Shown piece by piece: positions 9,806-22,480 of a DNA stretch of 64,000 nt. A program made the position numbers and the translations under genes. Source of the stretch: Bradysia coprophila. Lineage: Eukaryota > Arthropoda > Insecta > Diptera > Sciaridae. The DNA is taken from assembly GCF_014529535.1 (NCBI RefSeq), contig NW_023503493.1, positions 20,554,001 to 20,618,000 of the forward strand. Reading direction: 5' to 3'. The notes under the pieces were generated by a model. That model had not been told where the DNA came from, made no database searches, and saw only the letters and a program-made list of their open reading frames with translations. How positions within the stretch are numbered: position 1 is the stretch's first letter; every line of letters begins with the position of its first letter.

Positions 9806-11484
9806 AACATTCACCAACGTCACATAGGAGTGAGTCACGTTTCGTTTGACCAATAACCAGAAAGTCGTCAATAGGTCGTTTTCTGAGCCACCTGGAAATG
9901 AACGGTTAGTTTACGTATCGAAATCACGGAGAAATTTAAGTTCTATGTGAGGTCCTGTCAATTCGGGACAGCTCTACATTATTTACCTTATTAAATTAAG
10001 GAATAGATTCGATAACTATCATTATTTTAGGGTTGCGGTCTGGGTCTTACTGCCCAAAGTGAAATGACAAATCGATCTAGAATTCAGTTCAGCAAATTTA
10101 GCACAAGAAACGTTTCCATTACTTTTCAAAGATTAACCTACGAACCTGTCTCTCATCAGCGTACACTTTACATAACGTCAACATATAAGATGTAACAAGA
10201 TGTAACAATTCAGAAATTATTTGTTTAAAAAGAATGAGACTGTTAAGTAATCTACTATTGTGTCCCTGAAATCACTGTCATTATCAACTGAAATAGCAAA
10301 CAATGACCGACCCTCTGTACCCTATAACCATTTTGCATGACTTCTTAAATTGTGTATCTCTCACGTAATGGCATAATATACGACTAAAGGGTGTCAGATA
10401 TTACCTGACCAAATTAATAAATCTGAAGGAAGAAAAGTTAGTTTGCACATTAAGAATGTCCATTTCATGTGATTATGGCACAGTCACGCAATGACCGATT
10501 ATTATGTTTTTTTTGTTTTATATTTTTAATGAAACATTTTACGGACAAGAACAGCATAATGAATTATAAAGGTTGAGATAATCAAAATGAATCTTTCCTT
10601 TTTACGCTAAACAAACATGTCACTATAAGATTCTGTCGAAAGATTACCCATTTACTTTTGGCGTTGCTGTGCGGTAATAAGCGTTTGTTATGGTGAAAAT
10701 CATACCATTTTATATGGTTACACCTTACGCGCACCACCTGACCCATTTTCTATCGACAAACTTTTTATACAATTTATTTGGAGCGTAGAACATAAAAACG
10801 TTGACCTACAAAATAAAATAAGCCACCGAAAAGCGGTTAATCAGAAATGGGTGAGGACTACCAATAACGTTGGATATTTGTCAAACAGTTGGATGAACAC
10901 CTTCAAAATAAATATAAGTTAAAAATTTGTGATTTAACATCAATTAAAAATAATTTAGAACGATAAACTAGGCACAGTATACGTCAATAATGATTGCTTT
11001 TATTTATGGAGACAGGAACAATATTAGTGCAGCATTTACGAAATAATATTTGAAAAATATCTAGAAACAGAACCATTGATTAAAAGTTTATTGAAAGTTC
11101 ATTGACTGTCCGCAAGTATATGTGTATGGCGAATTCCATGAACTGTCCCGTGATGAACAAAATTTCACTTTTTGAACTAGATCCAAATCTTTTTTTAGAG
11201 CAAACTTCATGGAACTTTATTTCATCTACTAGTGGACCGAATTATTCAGAAGAATACAACATGCTCTGAGAAAGTTGTAACACCTTTCGAAGCAAACTCC
11301 GCAGGAGGAGGTCTTGGGCCTCTTATTTTTCGAAGAATCTGATAGTTCGAATGCAGCGAAGCTGATAAGAAAATGACAACCAAATTTAACATTTGTTAAC
11401 CAACGCCGAATACCTTTGCTTTAATTTATTTATTTTCATACTATGAAATTCAAACGCCCTACTTTCCCTTTTTTTATAACAGGA
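9806..11484. other. Intergenic DNA
   Basis: AT-rich, with no exon, RNA gene or strong repeat that I can support on either strand. Confidence 0.4.
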
Positions 11485-11736
11485 CACGGTGCGGCTGAAC
11501 AACTTTTTTTTAACCATCATTACTTTTGCATGAAATCACTAGAGGGTAACTCCACAAGTAGTTTTGACATCAATATAAAATATTTTACTGGGCGCCTTCT
11601 GAAGAAAGTTGGTTTTAGTGGTTGTACTGTAGCCAGGGTGTAGCTTTTTTGCAAAATCTTTTTAATTTTTAATGCTTGGCGGTATGCTTCATCTAGAGTT
11701 GACTCCTCAAAAAAAAAGTGGTTCTGCAGCACTGTG
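11485..11736. mobile_element. MITE, 4-bp TSD family, copy A (252 bp)
   Basis: The left end is CACGGTGCGGCTGAACAACT (T-run follows) and the right end is the inverted form (AAAAGTGGTTCTGCAGCACTGTG). It is flanked by AGGA on both sides (11481-11484 and 11737-11740), a 4-bp target duplication. Copy B at 34096-34513 has the same ends and its own 4-bp duplication. It carries no transposase. Confidence 0.7.
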
Positions 11737-13487
11737 AGGAGCCTGCTGCCCCTGCATTTGGCTTCTCAAACAACCCCCCTTGTACAACACATTCAATTAT
11801 ATGCATCTTCCACTATACAACACTTTCTTTTATACAACACCTTCTCAAATCCGTTAGACAATTCCCTACAACATATCAAAAAGTGCGTTTTTTGTCCTTC
11901 ATTTTCATTTTCCACAATGGGGCACCTGTTATCGATTGCGACGACAAAAATAAGAGATGATCTCTGATGATATTCTCTTATTTACCAAACAGTATGTCAA
12001 TCTAATGAAGGAAAAGATTTTGTATCAAATACTATGCGATTGACTAAAAGAAGTAACAGATTATGACCTGTTGTTATGTCAGGTTTACAATCGATTTTAT
12101 ATATTTATTTGTGAAAAAACATTTAAGAGTAATATCGCGAAATCTTCGAACAATTTGTATGGAGGACAAATTCAACGTATCTGGATTTTTGTCGAGTATG
12201 GTACCCATCGAATCCTTGCTTCATTACGAGTTCAACGAGGTATATCTCGCCTCTCTCGGAATTTTCGTTTTCGTGGTAGAGCTGTTTGAAAAATCGGTGG
12301 TTTTCAAGTGGAATTTTTTTCACACAGATTATCTCGGGTAATAAAGAGTCGACTTCGTTCAAATTTTAGGGTATTGTAGTGCTAGACCAGACCGATCACA
12401 TAAGCTACCAAGTACGTCGGGCTGTTGGCTGTACTGGCTTCAGTGACTGTATTGAGAAAAATTTTATCTGACTACTAACGGGTGCGCGCATCAGCAAACC
12501 TAAAGTTTTAGGGTTCTATTAGAAGGCTTAGGCTTAGTACTTCCTAAAAATATAAAAACTTGTGCTGGAGGGACTATTGGCATTAAGAGATAAGGCAATT
12601 TCTAAAATGTCACCTATTACTCCAAAGAAATTCGACCGGTTTGTCTACCACTTTCATTTGTTTCACCTTAAATGTTATTTACACAGTAACTTGGTACCTT
12701 AGCTTTCCTATGATAATTTTCCTGACTTCACTTCTTACATAAAATGTGAAATGTGTTGACTTTTATGAAGCAGCCAAGTTTGTGGTTGGTTGGATGCGTG
12801 TGATAAATGCTCCTAGGACCCTGCATGGCTAGCCGATTGCTCGAAGATTTCGCGATGTCACTCTTAAAGGAATGAAATGCAGTATGCCACAGCTCTACTT
12901 CAGCTAGAAGCAGTGCTATGAGTCTGCACAAATAGTAGGTCAAAATCGAAAAAGTAAGAAAAATCGAATAAAAGTCTATATTCGGTTGAAAGCTCTTGAA
13001 ATTCCCTTTAAAATGAGCTATGACACGACTATTTGCTTCCCAGTCACAGATTTTAGAAAGCATTAACTCCAAAAAATTTCTGGAAAAGTCATGGTCGGAA
13101 ACACTTTTTGTAATTTTTCATCGGTGAGTCGAATTTTTTTAAATTTTTAAGTATGCCAAATTGAAGCCACAGTCTCTACGAGTTGTTATCATATCACTTA
13201 ACAAATTAGTTTTAACACAGGCGGCAGAACTGCTCTAATTATGGTTCTGTGACCAAAAAGTCGGTTTTCAGAGGTGCGCATGGGAACTTTGAACTTTAAT
13301 TTTTTTTTGTTATTTTCGTGATCGGTGGACCATTCTGCATCGAGCCTACCAGCAGGCCTTACAAAAATAAAAAAAGACTGCAAAACGCTACATCCTATAG
13401 TAAAACAAACAAATTCGATTTCTGAAATACATATTATGTCCGTGGTCCACACAACTATGATGTGGACGACAGTAGCATGTACTGTAC
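11737..13487. other. Intergenic DNA with one degenerate inverted repeat
   Basis: No gene recognised. The sequence TTTAAGAGTAATATCGCGAAATC (shown in part; 12122-12154) recurs inverted at about 12834-12870 (GATTTCGCGATGTCACTCTT), about 680 bp apart, so an old TIR element may lie here. The short open frames in this stretch have no codon-level support. Confidence 0.35.
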
Positions 13488-13827
13488 CAACGCACTTCAA
13501 GCAAAAGTGCTTCAAATGACAGCTGTCAAATATGGTACTATTTGGTTACCAAATTTTGGTATGAAAAATTTTACCAAATTTTTTTAAAATACCAAAGCAT
13601 CTAGCAGGGTAATATTTTGATACCATTAGTACCATTAGCAGCATTAATGGTAATTTTTCAATGACATTATGAAAAAAAGGTATGGAAATATTAGCATACT
13701 TCGATTAAAGTACTACTTTATTTTTTCTTATTACCCTGCTAGGTGCTTTGAAAATACACAAGTTGGTTTGATACACTGTCCAGTTTCAGTACTCTATTTA
13801 GAGTACCACTCTGCTTGAAATGCGTTG
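13488..13827. mobile_element. MITE sharing ends with the 1555-2594 element (340 bp)
   Basis: Begins CAACGCACTTCAAGCA and ends TGCTTGAAATGCGTTG. It shares internal blocks (GACAGCTGTCAAAT; GATACACTGTCCAGTTT) with the larger element at 1555-2594. It has no coding capacity. Confidence 0.65.
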
Positions 13828-14135
13828 ACTATATTTATGCGATTAGTTAGCTTCAAACAAAGGCAGCAATACTTATACGACCTCCAAGTTCTTTCGCTCT
13901 AATATTTACAGAGAAATAATGTAAATAATTCCATATCTGAAATTCCATATCTGATTTGATTAATTATAGTATTTGTTGTATGCCGTAGCAGAGCTCATCG
14001 TCGATCGACGTGCATTCAAACGTTTACGATTATTTTCTCATAATTATCATTTGTTTATTTCAGTGTCAAACGGTGTAATCAATAAGCTGTAACCACTCCA
14101 GTTGAGTAAATTGTTTCTGGTTTTTGTAATTTACT
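13828..14135. other. Upstream region of the GRHPR gene
   Basis: Intergenic, presumably containing the GRHPR promoter and 5' UTR. No TATA box or other element could be assigned. Confidence 0.4.
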
Positions 14136-15768
14136 ATGTCGACGGTACGAAAACCAAAAGTGTTGGTTACCCATCCCGAAACGCCAATTTCAGCAATAAA
14201 TCTATTGCAAAAGAGGTTACAAATGCAGTCGATCTGATTTAGTAAATTTACTCTACTTTTACCTAATTAAAATTTCAGTTGCGATGTGACAATATGCGTG
14301 GGATTACCAACACCCACTAGAGAAGAGATTCTTTTCAAATCGAAAGGAATGGATGGAATTTTGTGGGCTACTCATTGTGAGCTGAACGCTGAGGCACTGG
14401 ATGCTGCTGGTAACTATTTTAGATTGATAAAGTTTATTGATAAAGGAATTATTCGTCGTTCACATTTAGGCCCCCAGCTCAGATCGATTTCAACAAAATC
14501 GGCAGGAATTGACTTTGTTGATGTTGCTGAAGTAAAACGACGTGGTATTCCGCTTGGACATACTCCCGGTGTTTTAAGTAATGCTGTCGCCGATATGGCA
14601 GTCGGATTAATGGTAGCTGCATCAAGACGGTTCACGGAAGCTAGATGGATTGTTGAGAGATGCAATTGGAACTTGGACAGTCCCTGCTGGATGCTAGGCC
14701 AGGATATACAAGGTTCGACGGTGGGCATTGTTGGTTTAGGTGGAATTGGCCAGGCAATTTTGAAACGATTAAAGGGATTCGAAGTTGGCTCATTTTTGTA
14801 TACAGGACATTCGGCTAAGGGAAACGGTATTTAGTTTTCGTTTGAAAGCCAAAAATATTTGACACAGAGATCAATGATTTTCAGATGATGCTCTTGGCGC
14901 CACATTCGTAACATTTGACGAACTGCTTGAGAAAAGTGATTTCGTCATCGTTTGCTGTCCATTAAACAATGAAACAAAGGAGATGTTCAACGCTGAAGCT
15001 TTTTCTAAAATGAAATCGACCAGCATTTTCATCAATGTCGCTCGTGGTGGTAATAATTTCCATCAAGCCAGTAGATAAAAAAGTCGCATAATTTTGTAAT
15101 GTCCTTGAAGGTATCGTCCAACAAGAGGCATTAATAGATGCTCTTGTAAATAAGAGAATTTATGCAGCTGGACTTGACGTTATGTCTCCGGAACCTCTTC
15201 CTACCGACAGTGTCTTATTAAAGTTGGAAAATGTTGGTAAGTTCAACATTTCTGTAGGCGTTCTTAGTTTATTAGTTAGGTGTAGTTTAGGTCAGTGCAT
15301 CCACAAAAATATGAAAGAGTGAAAGGAATATTATCCTCTATATCGTGTTATATTCTTCATTTGACACATTATGTTAACACTCCATGCTTACCATGCTTCT
15401 TAGTGAAACGCCCAACGATCTGCTATCAACAATCATAACAAAAGTAAGCGATGGGCTCTGATTAGTGTTCTCTTGTATAACATATGAAGTAAAAGATTTC
15501 GAATCAAAGATTTTTCTGCACTTTTATCGAAAGCAACACCATAAGTGCTTCTGTAAGGTTAAATCACGAAATCTCCTTCACTGACCTTGCTTTTTCAATT
15601 TTTGTTTGTTTGAATGTTTTATTGTTAAGTTAAAAAACGTTGCCCTTCATAGTTTTGATACCACACTTGGGCTCAGCAACCATAAAAACCAGAGAAGACA
15701 TGGCCATTCTCGCCGCACAAAATGTTCTCAATGGATTAGCTGGTGAAAAGATGATTTGTCCAGCTTGA
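14136..15768 (+). CDS. GRHPR: Glyoxylate/hydroxypyruvate reductase (D-2-hydroxyacid dehydrogenase)
   Basis: Six exons (14136-14215, 14279-14409, 14470-14826, 14885-15049, 15111-15236, 15653-15768) sum to 975 nt, 324 residues, the usual size for animal GRHPR. The enzyme reduces glyoxylate and hydroxypyruvate with NAD(P)H in the cytosol or peroxisome. The Rossmann motif VGIVGLGGIGQAI lies near residues 156-168. The catalytic triad of the family is present: Arg in NVARG (about 242), Glu in SPEPLP (about 271), His in IPHLGSA (about 290). The N-terminus MSTVRKPKVLVTHPETP and block RGIPLGHTPGVLSNAVAD are typical of insect orthologues. Intron 2 (14410-14469, 60 nt, no in-frame stop) must be removed to join DAAG to PQLRSIS, the conserved sequence. 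The gene appears intact. Confidence 0.93.
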
Positions 15769-15796
15769 TTATAATCACTCAGCATTTCCATACTTA

Positions 15797-16111
15797 TACA
15801 CTGATAAAAAAATGTACGTCCAGTATGTATGAAATGGCTGGCAGACAGCTTCATTTCTGCCTTACTTCGGATATGTATATTCCAACGTCTGACATGTATA
15901 TCCAACGTCTGACATGTATATCGTACATGTCCGACGTATAGTCATACGTACTGCTCGTGACTATTCTTGTCACTCGTATGTTTGTACGTCAAACATGTAC
16001 GATATACTTGCCACACGAATATACATATCCGAAGTAAGGCAGAAATGAAGCTGTCTGCCAGCCATTTCATACATACTGGATGTATGTTGACGAATTTTTT
16101 TTATCAGTGTA
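15797..16111. mobile_element. Hairpin MITE in the GRHPR 3' UTR, TA-flanked
   Basis: It opens with CACTGATAAAAAAA and closes with TTTTTTTTATCAGTG, flanked by TA on both sides, consistent with a Tc1/mariner-type target. Long inner arms are also inverted copies: CATTTCTGCCTTACTTCGGA on one side and its complement on the other. Short direct repeats of CCAACGTCTGACATGTATAT sit in the middle. It starts 28 bp after the GRHPR stop and precedes the first plausible AATAAA sites (about 16132), so it is probably transcribed as part of the mRNA. Confidence 0.75.
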
Positions 16112-18635
16112 TGTTCACGAGAACTAATTAAATAAAAGTTAACAAATCAATAAAATCTTGCAGTTTTATTTAAATATTTAATTTGTTTATAGAAATTATT
16201 GAAAAATATTGTTGTAATCCCGATGCCATCTCACTTATTAGAATCTTAGTAAGAATCCAATTAGAATGAATTAGAATGGATCGGATATCCCTTTAGTCTC
16301 ATTCCAATTACAGCTGTTAAAGTGGGATATAAAATCGAGCAGACATTTTTCAGATATTCTGTTTGCACTTTTGTTCCACAAAATAATAATTTACATCAAT
16401 TAATATATATTATGCACCTGTTGCCAAGATTGGTATTTTGACGCGTACGACATTATTGCCCTAGCCGAAGGCGTGGGTTATAATGCCTACACGTCAAAAT
16501 AACAGTCTGGCAATAGGTGCATATCATATTTTGTCTGTCGAGAACAGATATATCGAGACAAACAAAAACTCCCTAGAGGGATAAGCTCGAGATTATCGTT
16601 CTAGACAGATAATAGTACATTACTTATCAATGGGCGGAGCCTCGATCAGTAAATTTGACACAAGAAGTACCATTTCCATCAATTGCCCCATTGCCACGTT
16701 AGGTATTTTGTTCGAAAACTAGAGGTAAAGTTTTGGATCCGTACAGTAAAGATAACGTTACCTCCTTTACCTCACATTTTTGAATAGGTTTGATTTATTT
16801 ATTGTTAATTAACGGTGTAAGCCAGCTGATAACAATGAACATAACAAATTAATAAACAGCATTGAAGTAAAATATCTCAGAGCTCCTTACTTGTCTTATC
16901 GAAATTGAAAGCAACGAAATGGTAATTATCAGGTCAGCACTGTCTCTACTGTGAATTCGGGCAACACCAGAATTTTTCACAACAGAAGGATCCATTTTAT
17001 ATGTTGTGCAAATCAACAAAAAGATATATTGAACGAAACGAGACTGTAACTTACTTACACCCCTCCTCAACAAAAAAGAAGTTTTTCCGAAATGCACCCA
17101 AAAATTAAGAACGGGTATCGATTCAGGGACCTTTTGGGAGCTCAGAACAGCATTCAGTAAAATCGGACCAGCTTCTTCCCCATACAAAATTTTTCATTTC
17201 ATGAAATTTCATACACCCCTCTGAAATCGTTTTGTCACAAAAGTTCGGTGAGTGGACATATTTTGATCGAAGTTAATTTTTATTTTATAGTCAGAGGTCA
17301 TACCTTTCTAACGATACCCCATCTTTTTTGTTGAGGAAGGGTGTGTACTGAAGTATTTGACCGAGAGTTTGGGGAACCGAAATATGTTCAATTTAGAAGT
17401 GTTATTGCTTGGAACTTATTCACACAAACGAGCAAATATCACTTTATTAGTTAAGATTGATATTGATCCTTTCGTCACGAACAATTAATTAATTTTTAAT
17501 GGATTTTTGCATTTTGAATTCAATGTTTTCAGTACATTGAGATGACCAAGAGTTGGTGGTAGTAGAAGCGTCATAGCACAAATCACGGGTTTCGTGGACC
17601 GTCATTTGTAGGATATTTTCTAAAATCTAAACTCTCGGTTAGATACCCTAATCTTTCAAAAAATAAAACTTTAATATTAGACACACAATCACACTTTATC
17701 ATCCAATATTTCGTAACTCAATTACTCATTTTCTGCCCGCAAAAGGTTCAAAAATTATATCATGCACAACACTAACAAATATTTATAAGACTTTTAATGA
17801 ATCATCTCTTTAATATAGAGTTGCATTCAACTTGATTAGACCAGAATTTCCGTTTACAAATTCTATAAGAAAACCTCAGCCACAAAACTCTTATATGATG
17901 GTTTAATTTGGTCAGCTCGTGTCGCGGTTCCAGCGAGTTATGCTGTGCAAATATTTGTTCAATGTCGACTGAATTATTGAATTTAAAATTTGTTACGCTG
18001 ATAATGGCAAAGCCCTGACTTCAAAACCGTGTAACACACCGATCTATTTTACTTTTAATTTCCCAGTTTACATATATGCTCACTAGACCTATAGCATAAT
18101 GTTATGTTACCTTTCTGATCAATATCTTACTAAAAATATAGGAGAAAAAAATCGGCACAATTTTATTGCAAGAAAAACACATTCTCCAAGATCAAACACA
18201 GCACGAAATTATGCAATAAACACTTTTTTCGGTCGTATGACTCCGAGTATTATCAAGTTCAATGCCATATCGAAAGTGAACCAATAAAAATATTGGCTAC
18301 AGGCGACACACCTCGAAATTGTTATACAATTTTTTTTTGTCATGAATCGTATGTAGATGATGTAGACATACATATGCATATGAGCGTAAATCGGAGTGGT
18401 TTTAAACTGTAACAGGCACATTGTGCAATTAATCTATCAAATTAATTGGTAAATTTTAGGTAGGTAGACATAAAATGTAAAAATTAACCGAGAAAGATAA
18501 TTTGTAGATAAAAAAAAATGTGAAACATTAGTGGGAGATAATTTTTTTATTTTCGCACATATGGACCAGCATTGTAGTGTTTTTTGGGAGAAAGGAAAAT
18601 TATGAATGAAATGCTTTCGGCAAAGTTCTTTTTCG
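16112..18635. other. Intergenic DNA with one MITE
   Basis: Candidate polyadenylation signals for GRHPR lie near 16131-16155. Apart from the MITE at 16405-16612 I find no gene or RNA. One stretch (16849-17190) contains an open frame without homology that resembles repeat-derived sequence. Confidence 0.4.
16405..16612. mobile_element. Compound-hairpin MITE, copy A
   Basis: About 208 bp. An inner hairpin pairs TATGCACCTGTTGCCA with TGGCAATAGGTGCATA, and a second pairs TCTGTCGAGAAC with GTTCTAGACAGA. An inverted-orientation copy at about 45437-45645 matches along its whole length, which defines the element boundaries. Confidence 0.65.
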
Positions 18636-18647
18636 TATATATATAAG
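18636..18647 (+). promoter_or_regulatory. TATA box of RR-2 cuticle gene 1
   Basis: TATATATATAAG, about 85 bp before the ATG at 18721. This spacing leaves room for a start site near 18670 and a short 5' UTR, the usual arrangement for cuticular protein genes. Confidence 0.6.
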
Positions 18648-18720
18648 ATGGATTGAATGGTAAAGTCATTATTCGAAAATCGTTTACTTCGACAAGTAAT
18701 AATATATTCTTAAAAGAAAA

Positions 18721-19465
18721 ATGGCATTCAAAGTGAGTTATTATTGTGAACAAAATCAAAAGAAAAATCGGAGAAATTCTTTAAGTGTTTAACAACAAAT
18801 CTTTTCGATTCAGATCGTTCTTTCCTTCGCCATCTTGGCTATTGCTGCCGCTGTCCCAGTTGAATACCACCATGAACCCCATCATGATGCTCCAGCTGAA
18901 TACGAATTCTCGTATGCCGTCCATGACGAACATACCGGTGACATTAAAGTGATTATATTTTTACACTCCAACCCGATCGGATACAAATATCTAATTTTTA
19001 CCATCAATTTATTTCCCCAATCAGAGCCAACAAGAAACCCGTAAAGGAGACTCCGTACAGGGACGTTATGAACTTATCGACAGTGATGGTCACAAACGTA
19101 TCGTAGAATATACTGCCGATGAACACTCTGGTTTCAACGCCGTTGTCCACCGTGAGCCAACTGACATTAAAATCCCAGTCTATGTTGCCAAGGACTCGCA
19201 TTACTCTCATGCTCCACAACAACACCATTACTCGCATGCCCCACAACAACATCATTACTCCCATGCCCCAGCTGTTACACACTACGTAGCCCCAAAGGTT
19301 ACTAAAGTTGTTGCTCCAGTCCATCATGTTGCCACCCCAGTTGTACATCACGTTGCTGCCCCAGCTCCAGTAACCCACTATTCTCATGCTCCAGCTAAAG
19401 TAGAATACAGTCATGAACCAGCTCATGTTAGCTACAGCGCACCAGAATACAACTACCATTACTAA
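18721..19465 (+). CDS. Cuticular protein, RR-2 (chitin-binding) family, gene 1
   Basis: Three exons (18721-18732, 18814-18948, 19025-19465; 588 nt) give a 195-residue precursor. A four-codon first exon (MAFK) is typical of insect cuticle genes, with intron 1 interrupting the signal peptide (MAFKIVLSFAILAIAAAVP). The RR-2 chitin-binding domain spans about residues 33-96: EYEFSYAVHDEHTGDIK, then YELIDSDGHKRIVEYTADEH and [11 protein letters not shown]. Intron 2 splits it after DIK. The C-terminal half is low-complexity, with repeated HYSHAPQQH and VAP/HH motifs, and ends EYNYHY. The protein is secreted and binds chitin in hard cuticle. A polyadenylation signal AATAAA is at about 19513. It is close to gene 2 at 27138-27867, which has the same ending and domain. 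Confidence 0.93.
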
Positions 19466-19917
19466 ACGTTGATAAACATTGTTGACCATTAATTAGGTAG
19501 CCGAAATGTGTAAATAAATTATAAATTATTATTTATTAGAAATTTTGGGTTTTCCCTTTATTTAACAATACCATGCAGTTGAGTGCAATGCTCGCAACAA
19601 AATCTGAAGCAGATTCAAAAAATATCTTTCTAAACGGCACCAATCTTACATTGAAATATTGAAATGAATGAATAAGTGCAATTGAATGATTCAACGGCTC
19701 TACATCTGTTGTTGACAATAATGACAAAACGAAACGAAACGAGTTATCTGTGAGTAGGAGTATCTTATGGAGCAAAACTGAATGAAAGATTCGATATTTA
19801 ACCCTAGTCAAAATCTTACAATATTTTTTCCTTTTGAACATCGATTTATTTGATAGGATCGTCCATCGATATATTCCCGCTTTCAGCGGCGTAACAGCAT
19901 CCGATGTATTATTTTTA
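19466..19917. other. 3' flank of cuticle gene 1
   Basis: Contains the AATAAA at about 19513 and otherwise unremarkable AT-rich sequence up to the repeat cluster. Confidence 0.4.
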
Positions 19918-22480
19918 GCCCCGTACGAAGTACTGGGGGCTTATAAGATTAATATGCCGTTTGTAACACGTCGAATTGGAAGCGGACAGTAAGGCCAAAG
20001 CATTTGGTGATGTTAATAGATGACGAATCCGCAATAAAAACAAGGCATCAGAACAGTCGGAGCGTTTGCTGCGACTTAGCCCCGTACAACCCGTAATCCT
20101 ATTTCGTCCGCAACCATAATACGTCCGTAGCCCTAGTAAGCCCGGAACCCTAATACGTCTACAACCCTCTAATGCGTCTGTTACCAAAATGCAAGTCAAG
20201 TTGGGCATTGTCAAATTTACTGAAACTGTTCATTTTTAAAATTGCGCATTGCGCAATTACGAAAGCCCGTACGAAGTACCTTTCAAATAAAACCAACAAT
20301 TTACGACATTATTTTAGAAACCCAAAATTTTTTGCCAACTTTCCATTGGGTATTCAATTACCTCTCAAATGAAACAAAAACTAACAAAATCGGTTGAGAT
20401 TTACTCGATTTATGTGCAAAAAGCACTTAGGGCCGAGTAGCGGCTTAGTGTAAGGGCCCAAATTTGAAACTTTTTTTTGCCATCATTCTATTCGGCATTC
20501 AATTATCTCTCAAATGAAACAAAAACTAGCAAAATCGGATGAGATTTACTCGATTTATGTGCAAAAAACACTTAGGGCCGAGTAACGGCCCTAGTCCAAG
20601 GGCCCAAATTTGAAACTTTTTACGCCATCATTTCTATTCGGCATTCAATTATCTCTCAAATGAAACAAAATCTAGCAAAATCGGATGAGATTTACTCGAT
20701 TTATGTGCAAAAAACACTTAGGGCCGAGTAGCGGCCTTAGTCCAAGGGCCCTAATTTGAATCTTTTTTCGTCACGTTCTTTTCGGTATTCAATAAAAAAC
20801 TAAAACTAGCAAAATCGGATGAGATTTACTCGATTTATGTGCAAAACACACTTAGGGCCGAGTAACGACCTATGAGCTCTCCCAACAAGCCCACGTTGCA
20901 TCTTACCCAAAAACAATGTTCAGCAACTTTGTTCTACTCGTCAATACCTTTCATTTGATATATCACAAGCAGCTATTGCGTGCGCATTTCGGTAGATATC
21001 GTCGAAAGACTGAAAAACACCTATAGGGCCCTAGCTCTGGAGGGGCCGACCCTATCATGTCCATTTTCGAACTTGACGTTACTTTTGTCGATACCAATCG
21101 GGAAAAAAAAGAATTTTGAAAAAAGGTTGTGATTTACTCAAGCTAGAGGGGTCACGGACGGACGGACGGACGGACATTTTTTTTATTGCGGATTCGTCAT
21201 CTATGAACATAACCAAATGCTTTGCTCTTACTGTCTGCTTCCAATTCGACGTGTTACAAACGGCATATTAATCTTATAAGTCCCCAGTACTTCGTACGGG
21301 GCTAAAAATGTCCGTCCGTCCGTCCGTCTGTGACCCCTCTAGCTTGAGTAAATCACAACCTTTTTTGAAAATTCTTTTTTTTCCCCGATTGGTATCGACA
21401 AAAGTAAGGTCAAGTTCGAAAATGGGCATGGTAGGGTCGGCCCTTCCAGAGCTAGGGCCTTATAGGTGTTTTTCAGTCTTTCGACGATATCTACCGAAAT
21501 ACGCACGCAATAGCTGCTTGATGATTTTTCATTGATTCTTGCTGTTAGCTTTTACTTTTATTTTAAATCCTGATTTTATTCCGTAGGTTTTTTGGGATGA
21601 TTTATCCTGAGTTTATGATTTCTTGAGGCATTTCAGTTGATCCTGTGCCAATGACCTGAAAGTTTTTCTTAAAAGTTTTTTCTTTCAACCTTCTGTTGAA
21701 GGTTTTGAGCTTTGTGTGTTTGGAGGCTTTTTGAATTTTTCAGATTCAAATTCTAGTTCAAATTCAGACTCAAATTCAAATTCAGATTTAAGTTTTTTCT
21801 TGTGTTTAGCTTGGTTTTTCGGGTAGTACTTAAATGTTCTTCTAGTCCGTTGCTAAAGCATAACGTAAAAAAAAACAGCGATGCCCTTATGTCTCACCGT
21901 TGACGTTTTCGTTTTATTGGTGTGTGTGATATAATTTTTCAATGAATTTGGAGTCATAATTCCTCTAGGTAGTCTACCTCTATGTGTCTCGCTAATATGT
22001 CATTGCATAGTTATAGTCACTGTCAGGTTTCAGGAAAATCTATTTAGAGTACCGCTGATATATCAAATGAAAGGTATTGACGAGTAGAACAAAGTTGCTG
22101 AACATTGTTTTTGGGTAAGATGCAACGTGGGCTTTTGGGAAGGCTCAAAGGTCGTTACTCGGCCCTAAGTGTTTTTTGCACATAAATCGAGTAAATCTCA
22201 TCCGATTTTGCTAGATTTTGTTTCATTTGAGAGGTAATTGAATACCCAATGGAAAGTTGGCAAAAAATTTTGGGTTTCTAAAATAATGTCAATACGTCCG
22301 TAGCCGTAATACGCCCGGAACCCTAATACGTCTACAACCATCTAATGCGTCTGTTACCAAAATGCAAGTCAAGTTGGACATGGTCAAATTTATTGAAAGT
22401 GTTCATTTTTTAAATTGCGCATAGCGCAATTACGAAAGCCCATACGAAGTACCTCTCAAATAAAACCAACAATTTACGGC
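19918..22480. repeat. Inverted pair of dispersed-repeat elements with nested insertion
   Basis: A copy starting AGCCCCGTACGAAGTACT (19918) runs to CCCCAGTACTTCGTACGGGG (about 21282-21301). An inverted copy follows at once (GTCCGTCC array at 21307), so 20930-21180 and 21307-21520 are reverse complements. The inverted copy is interrupted by 535 bp of unrelated sequence (about 21521-22055) and resumes at TGATATATCAAATGAAAGG. From 22285 a direct repeat of 20100-20310 follows (TACGTCTACAACC, AAAATGCAAGTCAAGTTGG). No coding frame survives. Confidence 0.75.
20280..20890. repeat. About 145-bp monomers, 4 tandem copies
   Basis: Each unit carries GAGATTTACTCGATTTATGTG, followed by CACTTAGGGCCGAGTA and CAATTATCTCTCAAATGAAAC. 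Unit landmarks fall at 20401, 20546, 20692 and 20826. The same unit appears in opposite orientation at 22140-22260 and 24855-25600. Confidence 0.8.

Noticed and set aside
16849-17187. Minus-strand ORF of 112 codons
   Set aside because: Composition and lack of homology suggest repeat-derived sequence; no splice or promoter support.
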